Origin: Rhea pennata
Lineage: Eukaryota > Chordata > Aves > Rheiformes > Rheidae
Length of the DNA stretch: 64,000 bases
Assembly (NCBI RefSeq): GCF_028389875.1
Contig: NC_084702.1
Coordinates: 38,129,053 to 38,193,052, forward strand
Direction of reading: 5' to 3'
The notes below the pieces were generated by a model that saw only the letters and a list, made by a program, of their open reading frames with translations, had not been told where the DNA came from and did no database searches. Position numbers and translations under genes: made by a program. Each line of letters starts with the position of its first letter. Positions within the stretch are counted from its first letter, which is position 1. Below, piece by piece: positions 1-13,496 of the stretch.

Positions 1-3000
1 TACAGAGAGTTTTATTTACAAAAATATTCAGTAATGTTAGAAGATCAAAATCTACTGTGTAAAATTGATGATACTAGATATATTTGAGTCATTTATCCTC
101 CAGAATGCAGAATGATAGCTCCTAGCAATACTCCCATAGGAGAACTTTTGTATAGATTATCACTTCCACACCTTCTTTTCATGAAGTTCAGTTTTCCTCA
201 CCACACATAGTCAGTAAGCCAGAAGCCACTGTCATTTTATGACTAACCTCACCATTGCTTAATCAAACATTTTTCTGGTTTTGGAAAACAGCTGGCTATT
301 CAAAGTACAAGCAGAGACCCCAGAAGTCCCTTCAAGTAGCCTCACTGGTTTACTAACCTAGAAATACAGCTCAAGAGAAACATATACTGAGGGCTTTATA
401 ACCAACATATTTATAAAACAGTAACTATCATACAGGACCACACATTTCAGTTTCTGTTACTCTATTTGCAGAATTTTTGGTTAAAGAGAACAATTATTAA
501 ATCAAAGGGTTGATTATTAAGAGGGAGATGTCCTTCATGATAAAACATTCTCTTCAATAAACTTACACAAAAAACTATACAAATTACCAACTTCACCAAA
601 CAATTCTGTCTCTAAGGAGCCTCTGAATATCCCTAAACACATCTAATAAATTCTTCTCTAAACTTTTGAGAAGACCATCTCCATTAAGCAGTTAATCTTT
701 GTTTGTCCCCCAAGAGATCACTTAAGGCAAATTATACTATACTTCCTTCCCTCCCAATATTGACTTATAATAAAAGTATTCATCCACTTCAAACAATTTA
801 TAACTATGGTCCTGTCCAGCTGGATAAACAATAAGATTTTACATATATTTCATTGAGCATTTTTACTTTTTTTGGGTGAAAGACCAGGGCAATGCCTCTT
901 CCCAAAACCTATCACTGCTCAAATGAGTAATTATTTATATTTGTGAACTGAGGTTTACGTACTGTTTCTATCAAAGCAGAAATCAAAAAGAATACCTGGG
1001 TGTAATGAGCTTGCAACCACATGTGAAGATAGGGCATTAGTATGTGACGCTGTCCAATTGACTTACACAGAAACTCTAAGGCAACCTGATTGTGAAATGC
1101 TAGATATTGACAGAAAAAAATGAACTGGTCATGCTGATATACCTTTCATGGTGAGAAAGATGAGAGATATGATATATCTTAGCTTGCTGTCTTTCTCAGC
1201 AGATTAAACACAGATTTTTATCAAAGTTGATGAACAGATTTTCTGAGTGAACAACCATTCATGAACAAGGTAACAACACAGGCATCCAATCCAGCACAGC
1301 CCAAGGGAAAACCCTGCATCTCCAGCAGTTGAGGATAGCTTTAAATATGCTCAGAAAGAAGTTTTAAGCATAGAGTTTGTTTTTTTCTTAAATTAAAAGC
1401 ATAAAATACTAGAAAACAAAGCCAATATAAGCCATTCTTCTTTCTTTGATACTCTAGCTAAATTTTGTTTAAAGCTGCACTGAATTTTGACTGACTTCAT
1501 TCTGTGGTGAAGGAAAGATAACCTGATTCCTGAGGAGAACATGAGACAGAAGTGACAGGGTGGGCATGCCAAGAGTGCCTCTATTTATGTATTGATCTCA
1601 GCTGCTGAAGTTCCTGTTCCTTTGAAAGGCTGTAAAGGCAGCTGCAAATAAGCTGACAAGACAGAGGAAAGAATTTGTTTTATTTTTACGTAGCCTTGAA
1701 GTCCTCATCAAACTAAATCCAGCTTTCACTTACATTGTCATGATCTCAGTGGGGTCAAATTTTTTTGTGATGTGCAATTCACTAGAGAAAAACTGAAGAG
1801 AGAACGGACCCCCTCCTGTACTGACTTTTAAACACAGTGATGAGTTGCTGCTAGAGTTATACTGACTGCAGTGTCTCACCATAGAAGCTCCATAGATTTT
1901 GGTCTATGGGAGTTGCAATATAAATCAATAATTATTAGTTACACCAGGTACCAATTAAGCCTATGTGTTTCTTTATGTGAAGGTTTCATCTTCCCTGCAG
2001 TAAAATATATCAGACTGTGAGAAAGGCTGGTGACTGTGTAGCTAATTCACAAATGTGCAGCTCAGGAGTTGTGAGTCTTGTTCCTGGATACTCTTCCTGT
2101 ATTATACTCATGACCATATGATATGATCCTGTATGATCAAGGGCCATTCCTCTTCTAATGACAACTGAGATGTCTGTATGCCACTGTATCACAGGAAAAA
2201 GTATACGATAATTTTCCTAGTTGTACAAATAGATGCCTGCCATAATCCTATTTTTGCTATTTTGTTGTGCTATGACATTAATTAATGCAAAGTGACACCA
2301 GATCATGACTGGAATGTGGTATAAAAGATAACACTTGAAGATAATGTTGGAATTCTTGTTCTAGGAAATTTCTCCACTTCCCTCTCTCACCTTCTAGAAA
2401 ATATTATGCAGACTCATAAGCATATGCAAAATCTTCACACCAAGTGTCAAGATTAAACAGAAAGGAAATGCAAATAAAATAAAATAAATAGTGCATTTAC
2501 AGAAACATAATTGTCTGAACAAAGATGACCAAATGTGTATATATAAGCATATGCATGCATATACATATACAAGAGAGAGGGACAAAGAAAGAAAATGAGG
2601 GAGAAGGTGAGAGTGCAAGAAGAAACAGGAGTAACTTGAGAATGTGCACATTCCTGACATTGCAAAGCAATGCAAGCAACCATAGATGCAATTCTTATGT
2701 ACGGCAAAATAAAATACATCTATTGGTGCAGAAGCTAGGCTCAGAGAATGGTCATTTGCCTGTAACCTACTCAATCAATTTGTATGTAAAAGATCCCTCC
2801 ACTTCTCCACTTAAGTGCCAAAGCTAGAAGAAACATAAAGGTAAATAAAAAGGATTAAGAGACTATTAAGAAAGTTGTACTGCATTTCAAATGTGAAACG
2901 CAATTTATGGTGTCACATCTTGGCTGAAAAAGGCAATCTGTTGTGGATGGTGGTGGTTAAAGCATATCTGATTGAATCTGTGTTACAATACCTCACAGAA

Positions 3001-6000
3001 AAATCAGCATCTGTTTGAGATTATATTTATAATAAATATTTTAAAGAAAGGAATTCTGAAGGCAACTACAGACTTTAGAACAAATTCTGATCTCTTGGGA
3101 CTAGTAATTCTTCCTGTAATAGCCCCCTAATACTTAATGGTCTGGTCTTTACACAAAGTATGAGCAATAAAATGCAATGTGTCGTGTGAGCAAAGAAGCA
3201 TAAAAATCTGTTACTGGGAAACTTGTGGAAGTTAAAAATTATATATGCAATGGAAACACGCTTTGTGGCTGCACTGGGCCCTGAATTTGATGAAGTAAAC
3301 TGAGAGATGCTTTTACATTTAATAGCTTTTTTGAAATACATTAACATTTTCACAAGAAGCAGTTTCCAGTCATAATCTATTTGATTCTAGGAGGAATTTA
3401 TTTTTCCTAGTCTCCTTCTTTCTCACCTTTTCAGAACTCAAGTTATTTCTCAAAACAGGACTAGAGTAAAGATCACAGATAGGAAGAAACGAGAAAAAGA
3501 AGAGGATCCTTTTAGCCAATAGGTTTCAGGACTGGCACTGCCTTGAAGGAGAACCATGTCTGACAGTTTCCTACTGCCTCATGATTTTGTAGCGAGTCAT
3601 TTAATGAAATACAAAATAAAACCTCTCCTGTCCTTAGTACTTACTGGCACACAAACCGAGAGGTAGTATATTGTAGTGTATCAACTACAAACTGTGTCCA
3701 CTGATTTCTAGAGAGTGCCTCTAGGTCAGCACTGAGGCAAACTGGCTAGGCACTGAGAGGAGGCTTGCTTTCATAGGGTGTATGAATTCTTTTGGTGGAA
3801 GAGAAGACAATTTTGGTGGCTGTCAACCTTTTACCTTTCAGTTATGATTTTTCTGTTTTGTCAACAGGTTTACCAGATGTTTGTCAGAATGTTCAAAGGA
3901 ACTACTTTCCTAAAATAATGTGACAATTCTTTAGATGGTGGATTTTTGTGCCTTCAGCTCTCATTAAAACCGTACAGAAATAATATTTATCTAAACACCT
4001 TTAATAATTAAATTATAAAGTATCACATTTACTCAGCAAGTGAATTACTGTCTATGGTATGGAATAATCTATTCATTTACCTCAGACATAATGAGAATGT
4101 TAAATACTACTTGATACCTACTGTTTTCGAGGATTGACCACTTCAGCTGTTCCTCTTTCCCTGTCTCTTTACCTGTTTCCCCAGTATGAAAGGAGAGAAG
4201 TGAAACCTTCCAGACATGTATTGCATCACTACCTGTCCTCAGATAAGGCTAAAGCTCGTACTGATAAGAGACTACCACAATAGGACCATCAGTTGCATGA
4301 CTTTTCCTTGTCAAATTCTCAGAAGTATCAGTGGCGTAGCAGAAAACAATGGAATAGAGAACTGAAGAAACAAAATACAGCAGGTATTACCTTATGTCCA
4401 AAAATGGATGAGCAGTTCAGAGAAAACATTCGTACGTGATAACCACAACTCAGCCAGGAGCATAGAATCATCTTGTTAAGAAGCAGAAGGCCATCAGATT
4501 GCCAGACGCTCCAAAAAATCTAAATGCATGAAATCGTTTGATAATTAGAAGTGCTCTTTTGCAAAATTACTGATTTGAATTTATTTATATAGGTGAAGTA
4601 TATATGAATTATTAATATAATTGCCACAGCAGACTTGCAAAATTCTGCTTGTCCACTTATTCATGATAAATATGTTGTTTTGATTAGAAAATAAATTACG
4701 TGTAGTTATTGCATCAACCAATATGATACAAGTATAAAGGGGAATTTACATGGGTACCTGTCCATATTATAACTTGCTTGTTATAGCAAGGCTGATATCC
4801 TACCTTTCATGATTACTTTTAGATATATAATTGCTGCAGGTTATTAAAACTCTAATTTCACCTGCATCCCACATAAAATATGGTAGATTGAACAACATAG
4901 CATCTCCTTATGTGCTGGACAATGGTGTTAGTTGGCAGTGACTCAAAATAAAGCTGGCTCCCAATGAGCTACTATCATCATATAGTGAAGTATTTAATAG
5001 CAGTACTTTCAACAAATTACAGTTTTCATCACATATGATCTAACTGCTTCTGGACTACATTCAAGATAGTGCTTCTCACCTATTCTCTTACATTGCTTTT
5101 GATAACGTCCAGCGCTCTACCTAGAATTGCTTCCTATTTCATGAGTTTGGTTTTCTAATATACATAAAACCTTCTAAAAGAAAAACATTCGACACTTTTC
5201 AACCCCCAGTGGCTTTTCTGACCTAATTAAATAAACCATCACTTAGATATGAACAGAGAGGTCAAAGTGCCAGGCAAAAATATGATGTTTTCAAATCATT
5301 ATTAAAAATCTCTGACTGGATGTTAATTTGGTGCTACCATTTGGAAAATAAAATAAGCTGTTCTTTTTTTTTTTAATGGAGCCAGGAGGAGAGAAGTCAG
5401 ACGACACCTAACAAGCTGCAAGACAAGCGCTTATAGGAGAACAAACAGACTATACTACCAAAGGAATATATGGCAAAAGAAGAGGCGTAGGATGATGATA
5501 AAAGTCAATTTAATTTACATGCTTAATACTCAGTAGAAATAAAATAGGAAATAGACGTGTGTTTGATTAACAAAGTACGTGGGTGATGAATCAAGTTGGT
5601 TGCACTGGGGGATATTATTGTCTTGATACAAACAATTTAAACAACAACAATCTTTCATCTTGAACTTGGGAACCTGGGACTACTGGTAGAGATATTCTTA
5701 CAACACTTGTGTCATAGATATTTGCTCCCTCTGAGACATGGTCTAAATTCTTCTATTCTGAAGATCTACCTAGTACAACACAGTATATGAAGTCTAGTAA
5801 GTAGTGTATGCTACCTGGCATATCAGCAATAACTCTACTTCTCTAGCCATAAGGAGAACCTAAAGTTCTATTTCCTTTTAGTGTCATCATATTATATAAA
5901 AGCCAGATTCCAAGATGTGGACACTTCCCTACCAGACCTACCAGCCTGTCTGCTAAATCTGGCAGAAAGATTAGTTTGGGAGCATAATGAAGTCGAAGAA

Positions 6001-7843
6001 AGTTATTTTAGACAAATTCTTTAGTCTAAACACCCAGTTCAAGTCTCATCCCATCGCAAATTAAAGAGCTCTCCAACACCTGGGAGGTCTCTGAACCAGC
6101 AACATTCATCCTGTACAATTTGGGATCTGAATGGAATTATCTACAAATAGAGCAGATTAATAAATACCATAGCTAACGGATAAGTGAAGTTTTACTTTAC
6201 TATTATAACTATGGCCTTGCATATAGGAAAGCCAGCATACTGGCTTTCAGGACAACACTGGATATGCCAGGTTTCTGAAAATCTGAAGATCTGCAAGATC
6301 GAAAATCCTGCTTATAGATTTTAATGTGCTTTTTCTAACATATCAACTAATCAGGGATTTGGTCAATAAAAATGCAACTTCAGAATCAGAATTTGAATTA
6401 GAAAACATAGACTTGCATTAAAAGCAGGAAAAGCTGAGATAATTCTTCAATGTGTATTTAAGTGATACAACCTGTACCTTGCAGCCCACAGGGACATGGG
6501 TTGTATAGATACTCTCAGATTGCCTTTCTTGCTTCTGGTCTTCACTATGGCCCTCTGCATAATTTAGGCTGTTCTGAAAACTTAATTGCAGCAGAACCAA
6601 AAGTCTTTACAGCACTCTGTGTTGTGATGCTGCCTATGAGGCACATCCAGCCCATTCTTCACACATCCAGCCTTATTGCTAATGTGACCTTTATGCAAGT
6701 GTCTTTGCAAGACACTGGAATAGCCTGCTGCCCTTCCCACTTCTCGTGTTGGGAGAATCCTTCCACAGGTGTGGGCCTTTATAATCTTTTTTACTGCTTT
6801 AGCATTCTTATTTCACATGAACAGGAGATAGTAGGGCAGAGAACAACTTTCTAAATGAAATGTAATAGTTTTTTTCACATTTTATACATACACACCCACA
6901 TGTACATGCATATGTGAACAAATGCTATATGTATATATGTGTGTGCACATGTGTGTGTATACACATATGTGTATATGAATCTCCAGATAACAGAATCTGT
7001 TTGCATTGCAGATGAAAACATACAGCTGATACATACAACAGGACAGACACTACCAGCAAGGGGCTTCAGTCAATAAAGGGCTCCATCCTGATTTCCTTCA
7101 ATTTATGAACAGAGGTACATATGTCCCCAAATAAGATTGTTTATTTAGAGTCAGACTCAGTGTCACTTCTCTTTTTGTTCTAATTTGCATCCTGTGCTAT
7201 TAAAGGTGCAGCTTAAAATATCTAATTTCTCTGACCAATAACTGTGGGCCCCAGGGCTCTTAATTCAAACTCTCGTACTGCATGTGCCACCTGTATAACG
7301 TAGGCTGTCTCTGACAGCATCCAGTACAGGATGGCTTGGGAGGCACAGGTAAACAGGCTCTATCTGCAGTGATCTTCCTTTGTAATACTTTCCTAACTTC
7401 CAGAAGTCAGTAAACTAGGGCCTTCCTAAGCACAGAAAGCTGCTTTGAGACTGTTGGATTTAAGACACACATGGATCTATCTTCCATTAATTTCCAAATC
7501 CCTTTATATGTCCTCTATATTATGCACTGGCAGTTAGTCCACAATATAATTATATCCTGTGAAAAAAAGAACTTCATTTTTTCTAATGTAAACTTAGAAA
7601 TTCTACTGTTTTTTAATATAAACAAAATTGTTCCCTATTCTTCTCTGCATCATTCATGATTTTTAACCTCTGTCATACCTCTGCCTCCCTCAGTTTTCTC
7701 CTTTATGAACAGAAGGGTCTCATTCCAAGGAACTAACTCATTATAAGAGAAGCAGCAGGATGAGAGGCTTCAGAAATAAGTTGGAACATGGGAAATTCTG
7801 ACTTACTATAAGAAAAAAAAATCACTATGAGGAAGGCCAAACA
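1..7843. other. Gene-free AT-rich intergenic DNA upstream of LOX
   Basis: No coding gene is recognised on either strand. The open frames here are short, lack recognisable domains and overlap on both strands; the longest, 6462-6854 (+), has no family signature. A purine-rich stretch (about 2567-2640) and a TA/TG-rich microsatellite (about 6926-6978) are visible. In mammals the next gene upstream of LOX is ZNF474, but no zinc-finger-like Cys/His exon was seen here. Confidence 0.6.
6926..6978. repeat. TA/TG-rich microsatellite
   Basis: Alternating pyrimidine-purine sequence built from TATATG, TGTGTG and CACATG units. It is a simple-sequence repeat with no gene attached, and its length is likely to vary between individuals. 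Confidence 0.7.
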
Positions 7844-7849
7844 TTAAAA

Positions 7850-7960
7850 CAGGGACCCAGAAGACTGTTGGATCTTCATCCTTCGAGGTATTCAAAACTG
7901 TCTGGGCATAAGAACCTGCTGTAACTGGACCTGCTTAGAGCAGGAGGTGGGCCCAGATGT
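7850..7960 (+). mobile_element. Old CR1 LINE fragment (3' region)
   Basis: The stretch reads like the late 3' part of avian CR1: a phrase around TTGGATCTTCATCC, then GAGGTATTCAAAAC, then a CTTAGAGCAGGAGGTGGGCC-like block. These match, in order, the CR1 phrase that ends in 'gagcaggaggttggactagatga'. The copy is diverged and has lost the terminal octamer repeat, so it is old. The assignment is from recognition of the CR1 consensus, not from alignment, and the edges are approximate. Confidence 0.6.
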
Positions 7961-10900
7961 CCGCTATGTCATGAATGTTTTTACTGATTTATTCATCGCT
8001 TATACAACAACATTTTCTGTTCGGGTCCTAATATGTGGTAGGTTTCTCTTTTCTTTTCAGATCCTAAGCATTATACAGGCATTTTGACAAATAAGCTGAC
8101 TTTTCTTACAGACAGCAGTCATTTTTGAGCCCAACACTCTAAGTGCTGAGTTTATTTCTTCCTATTGGCTCCATCTTAGCCAAATCCAAACCCCATATCA
8201 GTAGTAAGTTTTGTCATCTCTTTATTTGCCCCTAAATTCTAGATTATTTAATTTAAACAGCACAAGTGTCAGCGTAGAGCTGTTCACTGGAGGAACAACG
8301 AACATCCTCTTCCCCTTTATGAAGAAAACTACCTCATAGGTTTTTTAAAGAAAACATACCGTTGCCCTTTGAGAGCTCTATCTTTAATGATCTATTTTCT
8401 CATGAGAGCTTTCTTTTGTTACAAGCATGCAGTGCAGAATCTTATCAAAAGCACTTTTTAAATTCAAGCATTGCCTGAACTGCTCTTATGTACCTGAATG
8501 CACAGGTGAGCAGCAGATAAATATTATAACATGCACATGGAGTAAACAGAGTCCGCTAGTTCTGACTTGAGAGAATTTGAAACAGTGCTGGCTCTTAGCC
8601 TGTGTTGCCAGCACACTGATGAGAGGGGTAATTTGTACTAGCTGAGAAACCGTGTTTACCAGTGATAGACTAGACTGGACAAGGAAAAAAAAAATCTGTC
8701 AGAGGGAAGTGTGACATTCTTAGAAGACCTGATTCAGACATTTTAAACCTGACAAATTACCAGATGAAACCAGGAGAGGGCAATGAGCACATATAATATC
8801 ACTGATAGCTAGGAAGACCCAGGTTCCCGAATGGTATGAAACCGCTTTGGATCAGTACTTATTTGCTGCAATATCAGGCCTGAAAAAGCTGCATTTCTGA
8901 GACTAAGCATCATTATACTACATACGGTAAGTCTAAGGCTCTCTCAAAACGAAACAAAGGTTTCCACATGGATCTTGCTTAAATAAAAAACAAATTGGAA
9001 CTGCTGCCGAGAGTTTCCTCTTGGGCTGAATGGAAGAATGTGTTTAACTGGACAAATTCCCAGAATTAATGCCACAGAAATTTGCATTAACAAAACCAAC
9101 AATCATCATTTTGAAGTGGAAAAACCATTGCAAAGATCTGTTCTAAGAAACTGCTTTCACAACAACCCTGACACAAATGCACTCTGAGTTGCTTCTTTCC
9201 CAAAGCATATTATTTTTAAGAAGCCTATTTAGTGCATTTTGGTCTTGTACAGAATGTTTAACTTTTGGTGAACTCAATCTGTCCATTAACAAAATGAGGG
9301 CAGCATTTTTTACTTCCAAAAGGGAAACTGGCTACTATGTGCATTGCTGTTAGGTCCACTGTAGACATAAACAACAACAAACTGTCCTACTAGATTCAGG
9401 CATATAATTTTCTTTGTTTTCTTTAACAGGAAGCTCCCTTTAAAAAGACTGGGTAACTTTTAATTTCAAAGATGCTAAAATACAAAGAAAAAAAGAGCTG
9501 CTTTGGTTGAAACAAAAATAACCTTTTCCAAAAGCAAATGAATAAGGTACATCTTTAGTCTCAGGTGTAAACAAGTGCAGGAGTTTAAACTGGAGCTTTT
9601 TATAGCTGAAGTGGAAATATGTTCCATTAAAAAATTCTTCAGAAGCTTGAGTCTTGATTTTTTTATTTTTCAACCTTCTTTAATAATCTAGGTGGCATGT
9701 GTTGGATTCTGTTTTTGTCCTAAAGGTATTGGTTTAACATTTTATAACATAATATTTAAAGTCCTTCTGAGGAATTCAGAATACTTTTAGTATCCACAAG
9801 AGCAAACAGACACATATTGCCTGCATACCTAATAGTCTAGCGGTTTACTGTAATGAGAAACCGCCCACCACATTTTATGATTTAACCTCAGTGCTTAGTT
9901 TTTTTTTATGGGTCCAAATGAGTTAGTTTGTTTTTCTCAAGGATATTACTATATTACTATAATACATAATATAATATAATATATAATATAGATAACATAA
10001 TATAACATAATATGCATGCTACAAACATATATAGTTTGTTCACTGTTTGGAACATCTTTATGAAATAATACATTTAAAATATTTGTATAGCATATGCAAA
10101 CATGATTTAATGTAGCACAAATAATAATACATCCATTTTATGCCACAGAAAATTACTGAATTGTATCCTATATTTTGAAACAAAAGAAATTTTATTATTT
10201 ATGAAAATATTATTTTTCTGGTAAGGGTGTTTCCACAGTGATTAAGATAAAAATGAAGGTAAATCTACATGAGAGGCATTTAAAAACCTGAAGAGATAAA
10301 AGGTGCTCTCTGGAAGCTACAAGGTCATCAAAGGCTCAAAAAGAAGAGGAATGGATGTTTCAATAGTTCCATTCTGGTTTGTAGGCTTCTTGGATGAAAT
10401 GTATCTTAGGACAAAGTTTGAGGAAATGGGAGTGTGGAGGCACATAGGACAATCCAGAGTGCACAGGACTGAATGGGACAGCACGTGAAGCTGAGAATGA
10501 GAGAAGACTGACTGGGTTAGATGAATCAAAATGGAAATTTGTCCTTTGTTTCGTTTTCTGATTGCTATCTCTCTTTAACCTCTAAGAAAGGAGTCTTGTT
10601 AGTTTTTTTCATATATAAGATACAGTTTATCCAACATATTTTAAGCTTGGGTGAAATTTGTGAACTATGAAGTAGAACTACATCATATTTGAAGTCCTTC
10701 TGTAGAAGGACTTCTCTCCTTGGAACTTTGCATTCAGCCAATTCTCCTCTGTGCAACTCTGTATTCAACCAATTTTTGAGCTGTCCTTCTATCTAGTATG
10801 CCTTTCCATTAGAATGTGGATTCTGAATGAATAACATAAGACAGAAATTTTTAGAAACAGTAACTATGATCATGTGTTGTGAACATAAATTGCGAGTGGT

Positions 10901-13382
10901 TAAGAAAATTGAACCTTTTCAAGCTCTGCAGGATTCACTCTGCTGCCAGTATTTAGAAAGCATAAAACATGTAACAAAATGGAAGATTTAGTAATTTCTC
11001 TTACCAAACTAAACTGCTTGATGACTTCATGAGAAGAAGGGGTCAGACTGTATCTAAGTGCTTAGACAACCAAACTTCCTGGTCTAGAAAATGATGCTGG
11101 AGAATAGGTGGCTCTCTGCTGTTAGTTGACACTCATTAGTGTTTTTATCAGTCCAGTAGCACTGTATTGCTTGGAATGAAGAAAGCAAAGTTAAATAAAT
11201 ATGTTTTCTGCTCACCAGATGTCCCACCCCAAACTGTTCCTTTACAGCAACGTGCTCCTTTCTCACAGGCAGAAAACCCATGAAGGGTAGCCAGTCGAGA
11301 GCCCGAGATTATATAAGGTTCATTATAAAAGGTGCTTCAGAACAGCACTGGCAGTCTCTCATCAAGCAAGCAGCTAGAAGGAAAAGGTAAAGGATCTTTC
11401 AAGGAAAATGAACAAAATTCAATTTGATTTTTTTTGACTTTTCCAATCATCACATGTTTAAGACACCACCATGGTGTTAGAAGGGGCCTTCTTACTGCAG
11501 GTACTGTCTTTAAGATAATCACCTTGGTAGAGGTGTTCAATTTAGATCAATAGGGCACAGTTTTGTTTTGTTTTTAAGTGAGGGGAAGAAACTATTGCAT
11601 CTGCTGACTTTGGGATGTGGTGCATTCTCTATCATTTGAAATCTTTAATCCAAGATTCACTTTCTAAAAATGATATCTTAGCTCAGCTACTAATTACAAG
11701 CTTTATGCAGAAATTACTGGGTGAAATTCTATGGCCTGTGTTATGCAGAAGATCAGACTATATGGTTATATTGGTCCTTTTTGGCTTTAAAGTCCTGTAA
11801 ATCCAAATTCTCATCTAAATTCTAACACATGTAATCTTACTTATAACTTTCCCCAGAGGTTTCTAAAAAAGACTATTTCATACACTTCCTATCCAACACT
11901 GCTCAGCAACATCATTTTAATATAGATGACATGTTCTTCCTTAATGGTAGGCAAAGAACAGATGGGGGAGTTGGATCTTCATGATGAACAATGTAATAAA
12001 AATTAAAGTTACTACTCATCATTGTTTAGTCTCTGTGGAATACTAACCTGTGAGGATAGTTACAGTAATGATGGAAAGACAAATGGTACTTTGAGAGAGT
12101 ATCTTGCCATTATTAATTAGATCAGATATTTTAAATTGTGCTCTGTTCCTACTTCCCACCATAGCAAAATATAAACTTTAATTAGCTAAAGTTTTACAGC
12201 AGAATAGTGTAGGAAATCATTCTACTTGTAATGTAAACTAAAATGCAAAGCCAGAGCTACAATAAAAAATGTGAAAAATACAGCATATTAAGGAATTTGT
12301 GTTCTTTAAAAAATCCATTAAATGCTCTACTGACTGCTGTGAATTCCCACCCTAGTATAACTCAACTGCTTTCCATGGGAGTTGTTCACCGGAAATAAAA
12401 GTTGCCCACAAAACTTTAAATATGATTCTGCTCCAGACACACTGGATTGATCGATCATCTCCTGTGTGCCTGTGGGGAAAACACTTGCTCCTGAAACCAC
12501 ACATTCAGTGTCATCCTCCTCAAGCAGCATCTTTGTTCCTGACACTTGCCAAAGCTTATTCAGGTTCTCTATTCTACAAGGTCTCTTTTGTTGATACAGT
12601 CCATATAGGAGCTAACGGCTCTGCTCCTTACTCACACTCCTTGAGAGGTCCAAGCAAGACACTGAGCAAAATAATGCCATCAAGTCAAGACTATCTTATT
12701 CCTTACTGATTTCTCATGGCTCTTCAGGGAAACTCTTACTCACAGCACTCATCTTACTTCTTCTATGAAGCTTGATTCCAGTGGAGCAGTTGCAAAGACC
12801 TTTCACTGGGAAAAGCAGAACACGTAGGAGCTGGAACACCTCTCTACTGTCCTTTCTGATCATAATACTAGAAGCTGTAATCTGGTATACAATGACTGGC
12901 AAGAGACACACATGCAATGCAGTTTAAACCAGTTACTGTTTTAGACTTCCAATCAAATGGAATAAAAACAATAAAATCAACTTGGCATACCATGACAGTT
13001 TCTGTGCTTACTCTCAAAGACTGGTCTTCAGTTAGTAGCTGCTTGATTCTGTTGACTGTGAAAAGAAAACAGTCTTAACTACCGATTTTTATCTTGGCTC
13101 ATCAAAACCAAACAAGGACTGTCTAAGTGTACTGTTTTGCTACTATTCTTAGTTGGTAAAGTAAGTATTACAGGCACTGCCCAGTCTTCAACATCTTTTT
13201 GCAAACACTCCTGCCAATCTAACTGCACTACTTAATGTTTTATTTCAAATAATTTCTTGAATTATCTGAGCAAAGACAAGAGCTAAAATGAAATCCAATA
13301 ATTACCTGGAAGCAGTGATTTGGTTGGAAATGCATTTCAAATAGATCTGTTACAGAGCTACAGAGCAGAACAGTAAAAAAAA
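7961..13382. other. Gene-free intergenic DNA
   Basis: No gene is recognised. Frames at 10303-10488, 11084-11540 and 12327-12917 are short, occur on both strands and lack recognisable motifs. An AT-rich low-complexity tract lies at about 9960-10015, and a perfect hairpin at 10691-10714 is listed separately. Confidence 0.6.
10691..10714. repeat. Perfect inverted repeat, 10-bp arms, 4-nt loop
   Basis: GAAGTCCTTC is followed by TGTA and then GAAGGACTTC, the exact reverse complement of the first arm. No associated gene or mobile element was recognised. Confidence 0.9.
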
Positions 13383-13496
13383 AAGTTCATAATATTGGTA
13401 TGTAAGACAAAATACTAAGATGAAAATTAGACCAAAGAAAAAACTGCTGTGGGTGTTTTACTTGAGTCAGAATTGCAGAGTGACAACTTCGTTCAA
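13383..13496 (+). repeat. Direct repeat copy A (~114 bp)
   Basis: It begins AAGTTCATAATATTGGTATG and ends at a GTTCAA block. A second copy in the same orientation starts at 15038, about 1.65 kb away. By eye the copies differ at roughly 8 of 114 positions. The unit has no coding signature and no recognisable transposon ends, so it may be a local duplication or two pieces of an unnamed repeat. Confidence 0.85.

Noticed and set aside
6462-6854. 130-codon + frame upstream of LOX
   Set aside because: No recognisable domain, no promoter-like context, a shorter opposite-strand frame overlaps it, and composition resembles non-coding DNA.
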